Part shown: piece by piece, positions 53,088 through 61,210 of the stretch
Layout: the number at the start of each line of letters is the position of its first letter
Position numbering within the stretch: position 1 is the first letter of the stretch
Source of the DNA: Octadecabacter dasysiphoniae
Lineage (GTDB): Bacteria > Pseudomonadota > Alphaproteobacteria > Rhodobacterales > Rhodobacteraceae
Direction: 5' to 3'
DNA: 64,000 nt
NCBI RefSeq assembly: GCF_021532615.1
Contig: NZ_JAKGAQ010000001.1
Location: forward strand, 496,001 to 560,000
Program-made: the position numbers and the translations under genes
Notes under the pieces: model-generated
Told to the model about the DNA's origin: nothing
The model's database searches: none
What the model saw: the letters and a program-made list of their open reading frames with translations, nothing else

Positions 53088-53236
53088 GGCTGCTTGCCCT
53101 TCTTGCCCTGACAGCCTGCGCACAAACGTCTTTGCCGGAACCCTTCGGTGTGACAATGGTGGAGGAAACCACCTGCATCGGACAGGGCGGGCAAATCGTG
53201 ATGGGGCCGGACGGCGCATTTTGCGCGAATGGCTGA
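53084..53236 (+). CDS. 50-residue lipoprotein, unannotated small gene
   Basis: A short gene starting in the BKACE stop (ATGA). MRLLALLALTACAQ carries a lipobox (LTAC), so Cys12 would be lipidated. The mature part is about 39 residues: AQTSLPEPFGVTMVEETTC, then GQGGQIVMGPDGAFCANG. It contains two more Cys that could pair. It is followed 9 bases later by another lipoprotein gene. I recognise no family. Confidence 0.7.
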   Translation: MRLLALLALTACAQTSLPEPFGVTMVEETTCIGQGGQIVMGPDGAFCANG

Positions 53237-53245
53237 GGGGCAGTG

Positions 53246-53788
53246 ATGATACGGATTTTGACGGCGTTGATGATTTTGGCCTTGGCGGCCTGCACTGGCG
53301 CGCCAGACATCGTTGAACCGCGCCCTGTGTTTCGCGACACGGACGCGCAAATTGCATCACAAACCGATGTCACCGCGCAGCGGATGGCGGGGGAGTGGAT
53401 CATACGCCAGAGAGTGCCGGCGGCAGATGGCCCTGTGTCGGCTATGACCCTTGCGGCGTTGCCTGCGGGTGCTTTGCAGTTGTCATTGCTTGGCGGGGAT
53501 TGTGTGGAGGATGTGTGTTTTGAAGAAGAAGCGCTTGTTTTACTGACACCCACAGGCCCCGGGCGTTGGACACCGGTTAATCCCCCCGCAGGATGGCCCG
53601 CGCAAGAGATCTGGGTGATGTGGATGGATTTTGACAGCCGGACCGCCGCCATTGGCACCCCGTCGGGCGAATTTGGCTGGATCATGGACAAAAATCTGAC
53701 CGGTGGGGGGGATCGCATCACTGCGGCACGCGACATCATGGAATGGTTTGGCTATAATATGGACCAGTTGAATGAGGTGGTGCGATGA
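53246..53788 (+). CDS. Lipocalin-like outer-membrane lipoprotein
   Basis: A 180-residue protein. Signal LTALMILALAACTG has a lipobox with Cys at about residue 16. RMAGEWIIRQRVPAADG resembles the lipocalin N-terminal GxW motif, and PSGEFGWIMDK and the helix DRITAARDIMEWFGYN suggest a Blc-like fold end. The role is unknown, perhaps binding a lipid or a carnitine-pathway product. ATG 53246 is favoured over GTG 53243 by GAGGGG upstream. It overlaps the next lipoprotein by 4 bases. Confidence 0.68.
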   Translation: MIRILTALMILALAACTGAPDIVEPRPVFRDTDAQIASQTDVTAQRMAGEWIIRQRVPAADGPVSAMTLAALPAGALQLSLLGGDCVEDVCFEEEALVLLTPTGPGRWTPVNPPAGWPAQEIWVMWMDFDSRTAAIGTPSGEFGWIMDKNLTGGGDRITAARDIMEWFGYNMDQLNEVVR

Positions 53789-54096
53789 AGACGAGTGCGA
53801 AACATGTGTCGGTTGTGTTTGGTTTGGCGCTGGCCCTTGTGGGCTGTGACGAGATTGCGATGCCCGGCGCCGCGCCTGCTGCTGGTGGTCTTGGGGGCAG
53901 TTCTGCGCCGCGTGAATACCTTGTGCTTGGGTCAAACATGGGGTTTGAGGAATGCCGCGCGCGCGGTGGCCTGATTATTCGCGACAGTGGCAGCCCGATG
54001 GTGGCCTGTGATCCGCGTGTGCGTGGCACCCCTGTTCCGGCTGGTGAATTTGACCACCCCGGCAGCCCCGTGCCGCAAGTGACGGCAGAGGGTTAG
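53785..54096 (+). CDS. 103-residue lipoprotein
   Basis: The signal has a lipobox ALVGC (Cys21). The mature part starts with a Gly/Ala-rich flexible linker, then LGSNMGFEECRARGGLIIRD and a PMVACDPRVRG segment with two Cys. It shares the C-x-n-G-G-x-I pattern with the 53084 lipoprotein (TTCIGQGGQI and EECRARGGLI), so the two may be related. It ends 3 bases inside the convergent DUF1203 stop. Confidence 0.66.
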   Translation: MKTSAKHVSVVFGLALALVGCDEIAMPGAAPAAGGLGGSSAPREYLVLGSNMGFEECRARGGLIIRDSGSPMVACDPRVRGTPVPAGEFDHPGSPVPQVTAEG

Positions 54097-54563
54097 TCCC
54101 CCCGTGTGATGCGCCCCTGCCAGCAGTTGTTCATCGCTGACCTGACATCGACAAATCCAATCTCTGGATCATCAAGAACCCGTGCGGCGTAGGCCATAAT
54201 GTCGTTTCGGGGCACGACGGATCCGGTGCCGTATTTGATCCGTTCGTCACCTGTGTAGCCGCGCACCAGATATGTTGGTGAGACGAGCGTTTCAGGCACC
54301 ACGTCGCCCCCCGCATATGGCGCGCAATCCCCGGCGCACAGAAAAATCGGCCCTGTTTCGGTATAGGCGTTCAGCCCGTCAAACGGGCGGTGGGCCAGTA
54401 TCAAATAGGGTTCACCTTCTGGCACCGCTCCAAGGCAGTGGCGGCACGGATGGACGCCCCCGTCAGAGGTCTGGACCTCGAGCGGTAGATCGTAGCTGTC
54501 GCGGCCTTTGTTTTTGATGTCGTGCACATGCGCGGTGGGCAGGCCTGAATAGGTTAATCTCAT
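54093..54563 (-). CDS. DUF1203 protein
   Basis: A 156-residue soluble protein. DGGVHPCRHCLGAVPEGEPYLILAHRPF and FLCAGDCAPY are the usual DUF1203 cysteine/histidine blocks (a CRHC and a CAGDC). Zinc or iron binding is likely from the pattern but not proven. The start at 54563 has GAGGA upstream. It is divergent from the carnitine fusion gene by 90 bases. Function unknown. Confidence 0.78.
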   Translation of the reverse strand: MRLTYSGLPTAHVHDIKNKGRDSYDLPLEVQTSDGGVHPCRHCLGAVPEGEPYLILAHRPFDGLNAYTETGPIFLCAGDCAPYAGGDVVPETLVSPTYLVRGYTGDERIKYGTGSVVPRNDIMAYAARVLDDPEIGFVDVRSAMNNCWQGRITRGD

Positions 54564-54653
54564 CTTGTGGTCCTCGTTTTGTTTTGCTCTTTCTGGTGAA
54601 AGCGACACGCAGGGGCGACCCGAAAGCTGCGCATAGAAATGAAGGGCAAGTAG

Positions 54654-56123
54654 ATGGCACAAAAAGCTGCGATTATTGGCGGTGGCGTTATTGGCGGCGG
54701 TTGGGCTGCGCGATTTTTGCTGAACGGATGGGATGTTGCGGTGTTTGATCCTGACCCGCAGGCCAAACGCAAGATCGGTGAAGTTCTTGATAATGCGCGC
54801 GCGTCCTTGCCCGGATTGTATGACATGCCGATGCCCGATGAAGGCACACTGAGTTTTCATGACACCATGGCGGGGGCGGTCGACGGTGCGGCGTGGATTC
54901 AGGAAAGCGTGCCGGAACGCCTTGATATCAAACATACTGTCTATCGTGAATTGCAGGATGCGTGCGATGCCGATGCGGTTATCGCGTCCTCGACCTCGGG
55001 GTTCAAACCGTCCGAGTTGCAAGAAAACGCGACCCGCCCGCAGCAAATTGTCGTGTGCCATCCGTTTAACCCCGTTTATCTGCTGCCGCTGATCGAAGTG
55101 GTCGGAACAGATGTGAACAAGGACATGATCGGCGGGGTCGAGGAGACCTTGCGCGGTGTCGGGATGTTCCCCCTGATGGTGAAAAAGGAAATCGATGCCC
55201 ATATTGCTGATCGTTTCCTTGAGGCGGTCTGGCGCGAAGCGCTTTGGCTGATCAAAGACGGTATCGCCACGACGGAAGAAATCGATGAGGCGATCCGTAT
55301 GGGGTTCGGGTTGCGCTGGGCGCAGATGGGGCTGTTTGAAACCTACCGCATCGCGGGTGGCGAAGCAGGGATGCGCCATTTCATTGAACAATTCGGCCCG
55401 TGCCTAAGCTGGCCGTGGACCAAGCTGATGGATGTGCCAGAGCTGACCGAGGAGTTGATTGACCAAATTGCGGATCAATCGGATGCGCAAAGTGGCCAGT
55501 ATTCTATCCGCGACCTTGAACGCCATCGTGACGCGAACCTTGTGGGGATGATGCGCACCCTGAAGGCGCGTGATTGGGGTGCGGGGGCAATTTTGAACAC
55601 GCACGATAAGACCATGAACCAGACACGCGTGGTGCCCGAAACCCTTGGCGATATTGTGGATCTTGGTAAGCCCGTCAAAACCGTTGATCGCGCGGTGCCG
55701 ATTGATTGGACGGACTACAACGGCCACATGAACGAAGCGCGGTATTTGCAGGCCTTTGGCGACGCGACAGACCGTTTGATGGGGATCATCGGGTGTGATG
55801 CGGAGTACATCGCCACAGGCGGCAGTTATTTCACGGCTGAAACCCATATCCGCCATCTGGATGAGGTCCACGCCGGCGCGCGCATTCACGTTGAGACCCA
55901 AGTGATCCTTGGGGCGGGCAAAAAGATGCACCTGTTTCACGTTATGTACGAAGGGACTCGCATATTGGCGAGCGGGGAACACATGCTGATCCATGTTGAT
56001 CTTGAGACCCGCCGCGCCAGTGATCCTGCGCCTCAGGTTGCTGAGAAACTGAAGCGCCTTGCGGCTGCCCACGCAGGATTGCCCCGCCCTGAAGGCGCGG
56101 GTGCGGCAGTGGGTGTGCGATGA
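54654..56123 (+). CDS. L-carnitine dehydrogenase fused to betainyl-CoA thioesterase
   Basis: A 489-residue fusion. Residues 1-320 form a 3-hydroxyacyl-CoA-dehydrogenase-like enzyme with IIGGGVIGGGWAARFLL (7-23) and CHPFNPVYLLPLIEVV, as in CdhA. Residues about 335-480 form a hotdog thioesterase with WTDYNGHMNEARYL (the family D-x-x-G-H-x-N). It oxidises carnitine to 3-dehydrocarnitine and, after the BKACE step, splits betainyl-CoA to glycine betaine. Pseudomonas has two separate genes (cdhA, cdhB). The next gene overlaps by 4 bases. Confidence 0.87.
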   Translation: MAQKAAIIGGGVIGGGWAARFLLNGWDVAVFDPDPQAKRKIGEVLDNARASLPGLYDMPMPDEGTLSFHDTMAGAVDGAAWIQESVPERLDIKHTVYRELQDACDADAVIASSTSGFKPSELQENATRPQQIVVCHPFNPVYLLPLIEVVGTDVNKDMIGGVEETLRGVGMFPLMVKKEIDAHIADRFLEAVWREALWLIKDGIATTEEIDEAIRMGFGLRWAQMGLFETYRIAGGEAGMRHFIEQFGPCLSWPWTKLMDVPELTEELIDQIADQSDAQSGQYSIRDLERHRDANLVGMMRTLKARDWGAGAILNTHDKTMNQTRVVPETLGDIVDLGKPVKTVDRAVPIDWTDYNGHMNEARYLQAFGDATDRLMGIIGCDAEYIATGGSYFTAETHIRHLDEVHAGARIHVETQVILGAGKKMHLFHVMYEGTRILASGEHMLIHVDLETRRASDPAPQVAEKLKRLAAAHAGLPRPEGAGAAVGVR

Positions 56124-56875
56124 AACGCGCGCTGATCACTGCGGGCGGGTCGGGCATTGGCCTTGCGATGGGGCACGCGTTCGAGGCTGCGGGATATGAT
56201 GTTTGGGTGACGGATATTGACCGCGATGCTTTGGCCGCGTGCCCGCGCACGTGGACCTGTTGTGCGGCGGATGTGGCCAGTGAAGACGATATGCGCCGCC
56301 TGTTCCAAGAGATCGCGGCGGCGGGCGGGATTGATGTTGTGTGTGCCAACGCAGGCGTCGCAGGGCCCACGGCGAGCGTGGAACACGTGGCGTTGGAAGA
56401 CTGGAAAACCTGTGTCGATATCACCCTAGGCGGCGCGTTTTTGACCGCGAAATATGCGACACCTTTGATGAAGGCGGCGGGGGCGGGTGCGATCATCGTC
56501 ACGTCGTCGACGGCGGGTGTGTTCGGCTATCCCAACCGTGCGCCTTATGCGGCGGCGAAATGGGGTGTGATCGGGTTGATGAAAACGTTGGCGATGGAGC
56601 TTGGCCCGTTTGGCATCCGCGCTAATGCCATTTGTCCCGGCGCCGTTGAAGGCCCGCGCATGGAGGGCGTGTTGGAGCGTGAAGCCGACAGCAAAGGCAT
56701 GAGCCGTGATCAGGTGTATGAGGGCTACGCTGCGGGTACATCGATGCGCTGTTTCGTTGAGGCGCGCGACATTGCCGATATGGCGGTGTTTCTGGCCAGT
56801 GACGGGGCGCGGCGGGTGTCCGGGCAGGTCATTTCAGTGGATGGGCATACCGAAAACCCTGATCCCAAGCCCTGA
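56120..56875 (+). CDS. Short-chain dehydrogenase/reductase in the carnitine operon
   Basis: A 251-residue SDR. TAGGSGIGLAMGHAF (8-22, cofactor loop), CANAGVAGPT, the catalytic STAGVFGYPNRAPYAAAKWG (Ser, Tyr, Lys) and ICPGAVEGPRM are intact. The Asp in VTDIDRDAL favours NAD. It overlaps the carnitine fusion gene (ATGA), so a role in carnitine or a related hydroxy-acid is likely. The precise substrate is not known. Confidence 0.83.
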   Translation: MKRALITAGGSGIGLAMGHAFEAAGYDVWVTDIDRDALAACPRTWTCCAADVASEDDMRRLFQEIAAAGGIDVVCANAGVAGPTASVEHVALEDWKTCVDITLGGAFLTAKYATPLMKAAGAGAIIVTSSTAGVFGYPNRAPYAAAKWGVIGLMKTLAMELGPFGIRANAICPGAVEGPRMEGVLEREADSKGMSRDQVYEGYAAGTSMRCFVEARDIADMAVFLASDGARRVSGQVISVDGHTENPDPKP

Positions 56876-56913
56876 CGTTTGGGTCGAATTTGCTGCGCAA
56901 ATCCGATCAAGAG

Positions 56914-56958
56914 GGGGGCCAGCCCCCCGGCCCCCGAGATATTTTTGAACAAAAGAAG
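56914..56958 (-). repeat. 3'-end repeat element, copy 3, with hairpin
   Basis: GGGGGCC (56914-56920) pairs with GGCCCCC (56929-56935), then GAGATATTTTTGAACAAAAG and AAG. The T run and the position 3 bases from the XRE stop (56962) make this the clearest terminator of the three copies. Confidence 0.75.
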
Positions 56959-56961
56959 GGG

Positions 56962-57822
56962 TTAGAGGACGTCGGTCTGGAGGGTTTGGATGTAATTGGC
57001 GAGGTCGCGGGGGGTGATGCGGGCTTCTCGGACCAATCGATCAAAGTGTTTGGTGATCATTTGGACGCGTTCGGTGTCGCGAAACGCGAGGTAGTTTTGC
57101 CCCAGATAAATCACGGCGAGCAGCGGGCCGAACACGGTCACGGGTGCTGAATAGAGTTTGCGCGCATCAAACAAATGCAGGCGCAACGTCGGGTAGAGAT
57201 CATCGTGTAGGGTTGCGATGTGATCCAGTTGGGCGGCGCGCAGATCAGCGGGGACGCCTGTGTAATAGCCCGAACCGGCTGCGAAACTGGCCAGTTCATC
57301 CATTGGGAGCGCGATTTCATAATCTGATCGCGCCTCGCGCATCCAGCGCAGGCGGTCTTCTGACGCGCCTATGGCTTGATCGGTTGAGCGCCCGAGGGAG
57401 GGCCCGTATTCCCATTGCAGCACTTCGGGGAGTTTGAACATGTCGGGCAGGCCCGCCGGAACGTGGCGGATTTTGTAGCCCGCGGCCTCTTGGTGCCAGG
57501 TGAATATCTGTTCATCCACAAGGGCGCGGGGGGCTTTGGTGACTTCCATTGCGGCGGCCACCAGATCTGCGGCCAGTTCGGGTTTGTCCGTCAGGCCCAG
57601 CAGCCAATCTGCGGACACCCCGAGTTGCGCTGCGCATTGCGCAACCACCTGTGCATTTGGCAAGCGTGCGCCTTCGTCTGTCAAAAGCTGCGACACCGTT
57701 GATCTGTCCACGCCGATGGCGCGGGCCAGCCCCGATTGCGTGGCCTGTTTGACCGTCATGGCATCGCGCAGGCGGGTCCGAAACAGGGTGGCACGGGTGC
57801 GTTTGTCTATAATTATGCTCAT
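56962..57822 (-). CDS. XRE-family transcriptional regulator
   Basis: A 286-residue regulator. The HTH covers LRDAMTVKQATQSGLARAIGVDRSTVSQLLTDEGAR (about 20-55), and the rest is a conserved all-roseobacter domain with YGPSLGRSTDQAIGASEDRL and YLGQNYLAFRDTERV. The effector domain has no clear cofactor motif. Its own start overlaps ATAATTAT elements (57809-57838), suggesting autoregulation. It may control the neighbouring carnitine genes or the desaturase genes; position does not decide. Confidence 0.75.
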   Translation of the reverse strand: MSIIIDKRTRATLFRTRLRDAMTVKQATQSGLARAIGVDRSTVSQLLTDEGARLPNAQVVAQCAAQLGVSADWLLGLTDKPELAADLVAAAMEVTKAPRALVDEQIFTWHQEAAGYKIRHVPAGLPDMFKLPEVLQWEYGPSLGRSTDQAIGASEDRLRWMREARSDYEIALPMDELASFAAGSGYYTGVPADLRAAQLDHIATLHDDLYPTLRLHLFDARKLYSAPVTVFGPLLAVIYLGQNYLAFRDTERVQMITKHFDRLVREARITPRDLANYIQTLQTDVL

Positions 57823-57838
57823 CTGGTGATAATTATCA
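57809..57838. promoter_or_regulatory. ATAATTAT palindromes over the XRE gene start
   Basis: The perfect palindrome TGATAATTATCA (57827-57838) and a second ATAATTAT (57809-57816) lie 18 bases apart around the regulator start codon (57822). Likely its own operator, also facing the divergent DUF2061/desaturase genes. Confidence 0.6.
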
Positions 57839-57927
57839 CAAATTGCGGGTTTTGCTAACAGTTTACAGAATTCCCGCAACAGCTTTGGGCGGCTACACCT
57901 GACGCAAGGTGTAATGCAGGGGGCCTT

Positions 57928-58131
57928 ATGGACACGCGCAAGCGTACGATTGTCAAAGCGTTAATCTGGAATGTGATCGGGTTGCTGACGATGATCATGG
58001 TGGGGTTTATCGCAACGGGATCGTTTAAGCTGGGCGGGGTCATGGCGGCGGTGAACACGCTGATCGGGTTGTCGATGTATGTGATCTATGAGCGCGTTTG
58101 GGCGCAGGTCCGGTGGGGACGTCATGTTTGA
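57928..58131 (+). CDS. DUF2061 small membrane protein
   Basis: A 67-residue protein with the DUF2061 opening TRKRTIVKALIWNVIGLLTM and two membrane segments, ending in YVIYERVWAQVRWG. Function unknown; family members lie next to lipid and sulfur genes. Its stop overlaps the desaturase start by 8 bases, so the two are coupled. Confidence 0.85.
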   Translation: MDTRKRTIVKALIWNVIGLLTMIMVGFIATGSFKLGGVMAAVNTLIGLSMYVIYERVWAQVRWGRHV

Positions 58132-59011
58132 ACCACGCCGGTTCGAATGGCCCACGCTGGCGCTGATTGCCTTGTGTTACGCGGGGCTTTTGGCCGCCCT
58201 TTGGGTGTTGCCGACCTGGATCGCGATTGCAGGTCTTGGCCCGCTTGTGGCGCTTCATGCGTCGCTGACCCACGAAGTTGTCCATGGGCATCCGTTTTCC
58301 AATCAAACCCTGAACGCGGCGCTGGTATTTCCGGCTGTGACATTGGTGGTGCCTTATGCGCGGTTTCGTGCGACCCACCTTGCGCACCATCAAGATGAAC
58401 GCCTGACCGACCCTTATGATGATCCCGAAACCAACTATGTTGATCCGGCTGTCTGGGATGGGATCAGCGCGCCGTTGCGGGCGGTGTTCTGGTTTAACAA
58501 TCGTCTTTTGGGGCGGCTGTTGATCGGGCCTTTGTTGGGGCAGGTCATGTGGATGATCAGCGATGCGCGGGCGTGTCGCAATGGGGATCGCGGCGTTTTG
58601 ATGGGCTGGCTGGCCCATGTGCCCGCACTGGCGGTGATGTTGGCGCTGATCTGGGCGGCGCCGCTGCCGTTCTGGGCCTATGGTATCGGGTGTTATATTG
58701 GCCTGTCGATCTTACGCATTCGCACGTTTCTGGAACACCGCGCCCATGATCTGGCCCGTGCGCGCACGGTGATTGTCGAAGACCGGGGGCCGCTGGCGTT
58801 CTTGTTTCTAAACAACAATTTACACGTTGTGCACCACATGCACCCGCGTGTGGCATGGTATGATTTGCCCGCGCTTTATGCACGAAACCGGGATCATTAT
58901 CTGCGTCGCAATGACGGATATCGCTTTGCGTCCTACGCCGAGGTTTTTCGTCTTCATTTCTGGCGGGCCAAGGACGGTGTTCCCCATCCTCTCTGGCGTC
59001 GGGGGGACTAA
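58124..59011 (+). CDS. Fatty acid desaturase family protein
   Basis: A 295-residue membrane enzyme with the di-iron histidine boxes HASLTHEVVHGH (40s), RATHLAHHQDE (80s), FLEHRAHD and NNNLHVVHHMHP (near 230). Four membrane segments are visible. Electron donors and target (fatty acyl or carotenoid) are not evident. The start at 58124 (MFEPRRFEW) is chosen to match the coupled overlap with DUF2061. Confidence 0.85.
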   Translation: MFEPRRFEWPTLALIALCYAGLLAALWVLPTWIAIAGLGPLVALHASLTHEVVHGHPFSNQTLNAALVFPAVTLVVPYARFRATHLAHHQDERLTDPYDDPETNYVDPAVWDGISAPLRAVFWFNNRLLGRLLIGPLLGQVMWMISDARACRNGDRGVLMGWLAHVPALAVMLALIWAAPLPFWAYGIGCYIGLSILRIRTFLEHRAHDLARARTVIVEDRGPLAFLFLNNNLHVVHHMHPRVAWYDLPALYARNRDHYLRRNDGYRFASYAEVFRLHFWRAKDGVPHPLWRRGD

Positions 59012-59027
59012 GCGGGCATGAGGGGGC

Positions 59028-59933
59028 ATGGACGCATGGATGCCGATCACAATTTTCGCCGCTTTGGCGCAAACCGCGCGGTTTGGGCTGCAAAAACAGC
59101 TGAAATCAACCGCCCTTAGTACAGGGGGCGCGACGTTTGCGCGGTTTGTCTATTCGTCGCCTTTGGTGATTGTCGGCGTGCTGATGTATGCGTCGATTAC
59201 GGGGCAGACCCTGCCCGAAATTCCTGCGGTGTTCTGGGGGTATGCGCTGTTTGGTGGTGCGGCGCAGATCATCGCGACGATGTGTGTGGTTGCGCTGTTT
59301 GCCCATCGCAATTTTGCCGTAGGGATCACGTTCAAGAAAACCGAAGTGCTGATGGCGGTCCTTGTCGGGTTGGTGATCCTGGGCGAGGGCGTCACGTGGC
59401 TGGGGTTTGGCGCGATCCTGATCGGATTGTTGGGCGTTTTGCTGCTGTCTGATCCGCCCGAACGGACCGGCGCGCCTTGGCATAAACGCATCATGAACCG
59501 CGCGGCGGGCCTTGGTATTGCGTCGGGTCTGCTGTTTGCCTGTTCGGGTGTTGGGTATCGCGGCGCGTCACTGTCGCTTGAAACGGGCGATGTGTTTTTG
59601 CGGGCTACGCTGACCTTGGCCTGTGTGACGGCGGCGCAGACCATCGCGATGGCGATCTGGCTGCGGCTGCGTGAAGCGGGCGAAATCAGCCGAGTGGCTG
59701 CGTCTTGGCGCACCGCGAGCCTTGTTGGTATCACCAGCATGATCGGATCCACCTGCTGGTTCGTCGCCTTTACGCTGCAAACCGTGGCCTATGTCAAAGC
59801 GCTGGGTCAGATCGAATTGTTGTTTTCGATGGTCGTCACAGTTGTCTTTTTCAAAGAAAAGATCAGCGCGCGCGAATTGCAGGGGGGCGGGCTTTTGGTG
59901 GCGTCCGTTTTGGTGCTGGTTCTAGTCGTCTAG
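59028..59933 (+). CDS. EamA/DMT-superfamily transporter
   Basis: A 301-residue protein with ten hydrophobic segments in two EamA repeats. FFKEKISARELQGGGLLV near the C terminus and MAVLVGLVILGEGVTWLGFGAILIG in the first half are the repeat ends. Metabolite exporter, substrate unknown. GAGGGGG lies just before the ATG. It converges with the NUDIX gene (12-base overlap). Confidence 0.85.
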   Translation: MDAWMPITIFAALAQTARFGLQKQLKSTALSTGGATFARFVYSSPLVIVGVLMYASITGQTLPEIPAVFWGYALFGGAAQIIATMCVVALFAHRNFAVGITFKKTEVLMAVLVGLVILGEGVTWLGFGAILIGLLGVLLLSDPPERTGAPWHKRIMNRAAGLGIASGLLFACSGVGYRGASLSLETGDVFLRATLTLACVTAAQTIAMAIWLRLREAGEISRVAASWRTASLVGITSMIGSTCWFVAFTLQTVAYVKALGQIELLFSMVVTVVFFKEKISARELQGGGLLVASVLVLVLVV

Positions 59934-60608
59934 GGGGCGTTTGCCACCCAGCCGCGTGACCAGATGCGATTCATCATCGTTGCGAAAGAACGGCACGCTG
60001 GCGGGCGCGCCGCGGGTCAATCGGGCCGTGATTTCAGCAAGGACCACTTCGGTGATGAAGGGCAAATCCAGCGCGCGGGCGTCGCTTAGGGGTACCCAGT
60101 GCAAATGGCTCAGCTCGTCCTCGGCGTTTGAGAAATCGTCGGGGTCAGTGGTGAGGTGGGCTGCATCAACAAGGAAAAACCGCGCATCAAAGCGCCTTGG
60201 CCGGCCTGCGGGCGTGACTGCGCGAAACACAAATTCGAGGTTTGTGGCATCCGGAACGTGCCCGGTTGCAGCAAAGCCGCGCCAGCCGTGTGGGGCGCGG
60301 TCGGCAGGCCACGGGGCATTGCGGCCCAAGATTTGCCCAGTTTCTTCCCATAATTCACGGATCGCGGCAGCGGCAAGCGCGTTGGGGGGGAGGGCGCTGT
60401 CTTGTGCCAATCGCACGGCTTGCGTGTTGTTTACCGGCACATCAATCGCAGCGTCGCCCGCATCAACTGCGCCACCGGGAAAGACGTATTTGTTGGGCAT
60501 GAAGGCCGCCGTCGCGCCGCGTTGGCCCATCAAAATGGACGGAGATGTCGCTGCGTCGCGCAGCAAAATCACTGTCGCGGCGTCCCGAATGGCGGTTTTG
60601 TCGATCAT
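59922..60608 (-). CDS. NUDIX hydrolase (NUDT19-like)
   Basis: A 228-residue protein. The Nudix box is split by a long insert: GGAVDAGDAAID, about 24 residues, then AAAIRELWEETGQILG, the pattern of NUDT7/19-like CoA-type hydrolases. The REx2EE metal-binding Glu residues are intact. The substrate is a nucleoside diphosphate-linked compound, perhaps CoA. It may share an operon with DUF983 (22-base gap). Confidence 0.85.
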   Translation of the reverse strand: MIDKTAIRDAATVILLRDAATSPSILMGQRGATAAFMPNKYVFPGGAVDAGDAAIDVPVNNTQAVRLAQDSALPPNALAAAAIRELWEETGQILGRNAPWPADRAPHGWRGFAATGHVPDATNLEFVFRAVTPAGRPRRFDARFFLVDAAHLTTDPDDFSNAEDELSHLHWVPLSDARALDLPFITEVVLAEITARLTRGAPASVPFFRNDDESHLVTRLGGKRPLDD

Positions 60609-60630
60609 GGTGTCCCCGTTACAAAAGGGG

Positions 60631-61020
60631 TCAGTTGGCCCCGAACCCGTGCATGCGCCGCGCCCATTGGATCGCGACGATCATCCCCTTAAGCCTTGGC
60701 AAAAGGTAAAGCGAAAGAGACACGCATACAATCGTCAACACAACGGCCAGCACCATCGGATCGGGGCGCAGATGCACAAACGCAAAGTGCATCACAAATC
60801 CGAGGATATGCGCGACGATCAGGATTGTCAGATAGGCCGGACCGTCATCCGCGCGGTGATGATGTAGGTCTTCTTCACACACCGGGCAATTGTCAGCGAC
60901 CTTAAGATAGCCCTGAAACATCATGCCTTCGCCGCAGTTGGGGCAGCGACGGCGCAGACCCCGCCACATTGCAGGCTTTGTGGGGCGGTCGTCGTGTAAA
61001 TGGGCAGATGACGTTGGCAT
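60631..61020 (-). CDS. DUF983 zinc-ribbon membrane protein
   Basis: A 129-residue protein. RCPNCGEG and CPVCEED (near 25 and 43) form the zinc ribbon; two hydrophobic segments follow (LTILIVAHILGFVMHFAF and MVLAVVLTIVCVSLSLYLL). The start at 61020 is picked by GAGGT 6 bases upstream. Function unknown; it may be linked to respiratory assembly in alphaproteobacteria. Confidence 0.85.
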   Translation of the reverse strand: MPTSSAHLHDDRPTKPAMWRGLRRRCPNCGEGMMFQGYLKVADNCPVCEEDLHHHRADDGPAYLTILIVAHILGFVMHFAFVHLRPDPMVLAVVLTIVCVSLSLYLLPRLKGMIVAIQWARRMHGFGAN

Positions 61021-61210
61021 TTTGACCTCAACATTTGATCCAAGCGTTTTGCGCCCATTGCCCAACTTTTCATAGGGGCAAAAGTGTCGCGGGGGTGGGG
61101 CAGCGGAATTATTTTCGTGCCCGAGCGACGGAAGTTTTCATGTCGCCCGTTTTATGACCATCACCGCCTCAATGGGGGGCATGACTGAACGATATGAGTA
61201 GGAAAACAAA

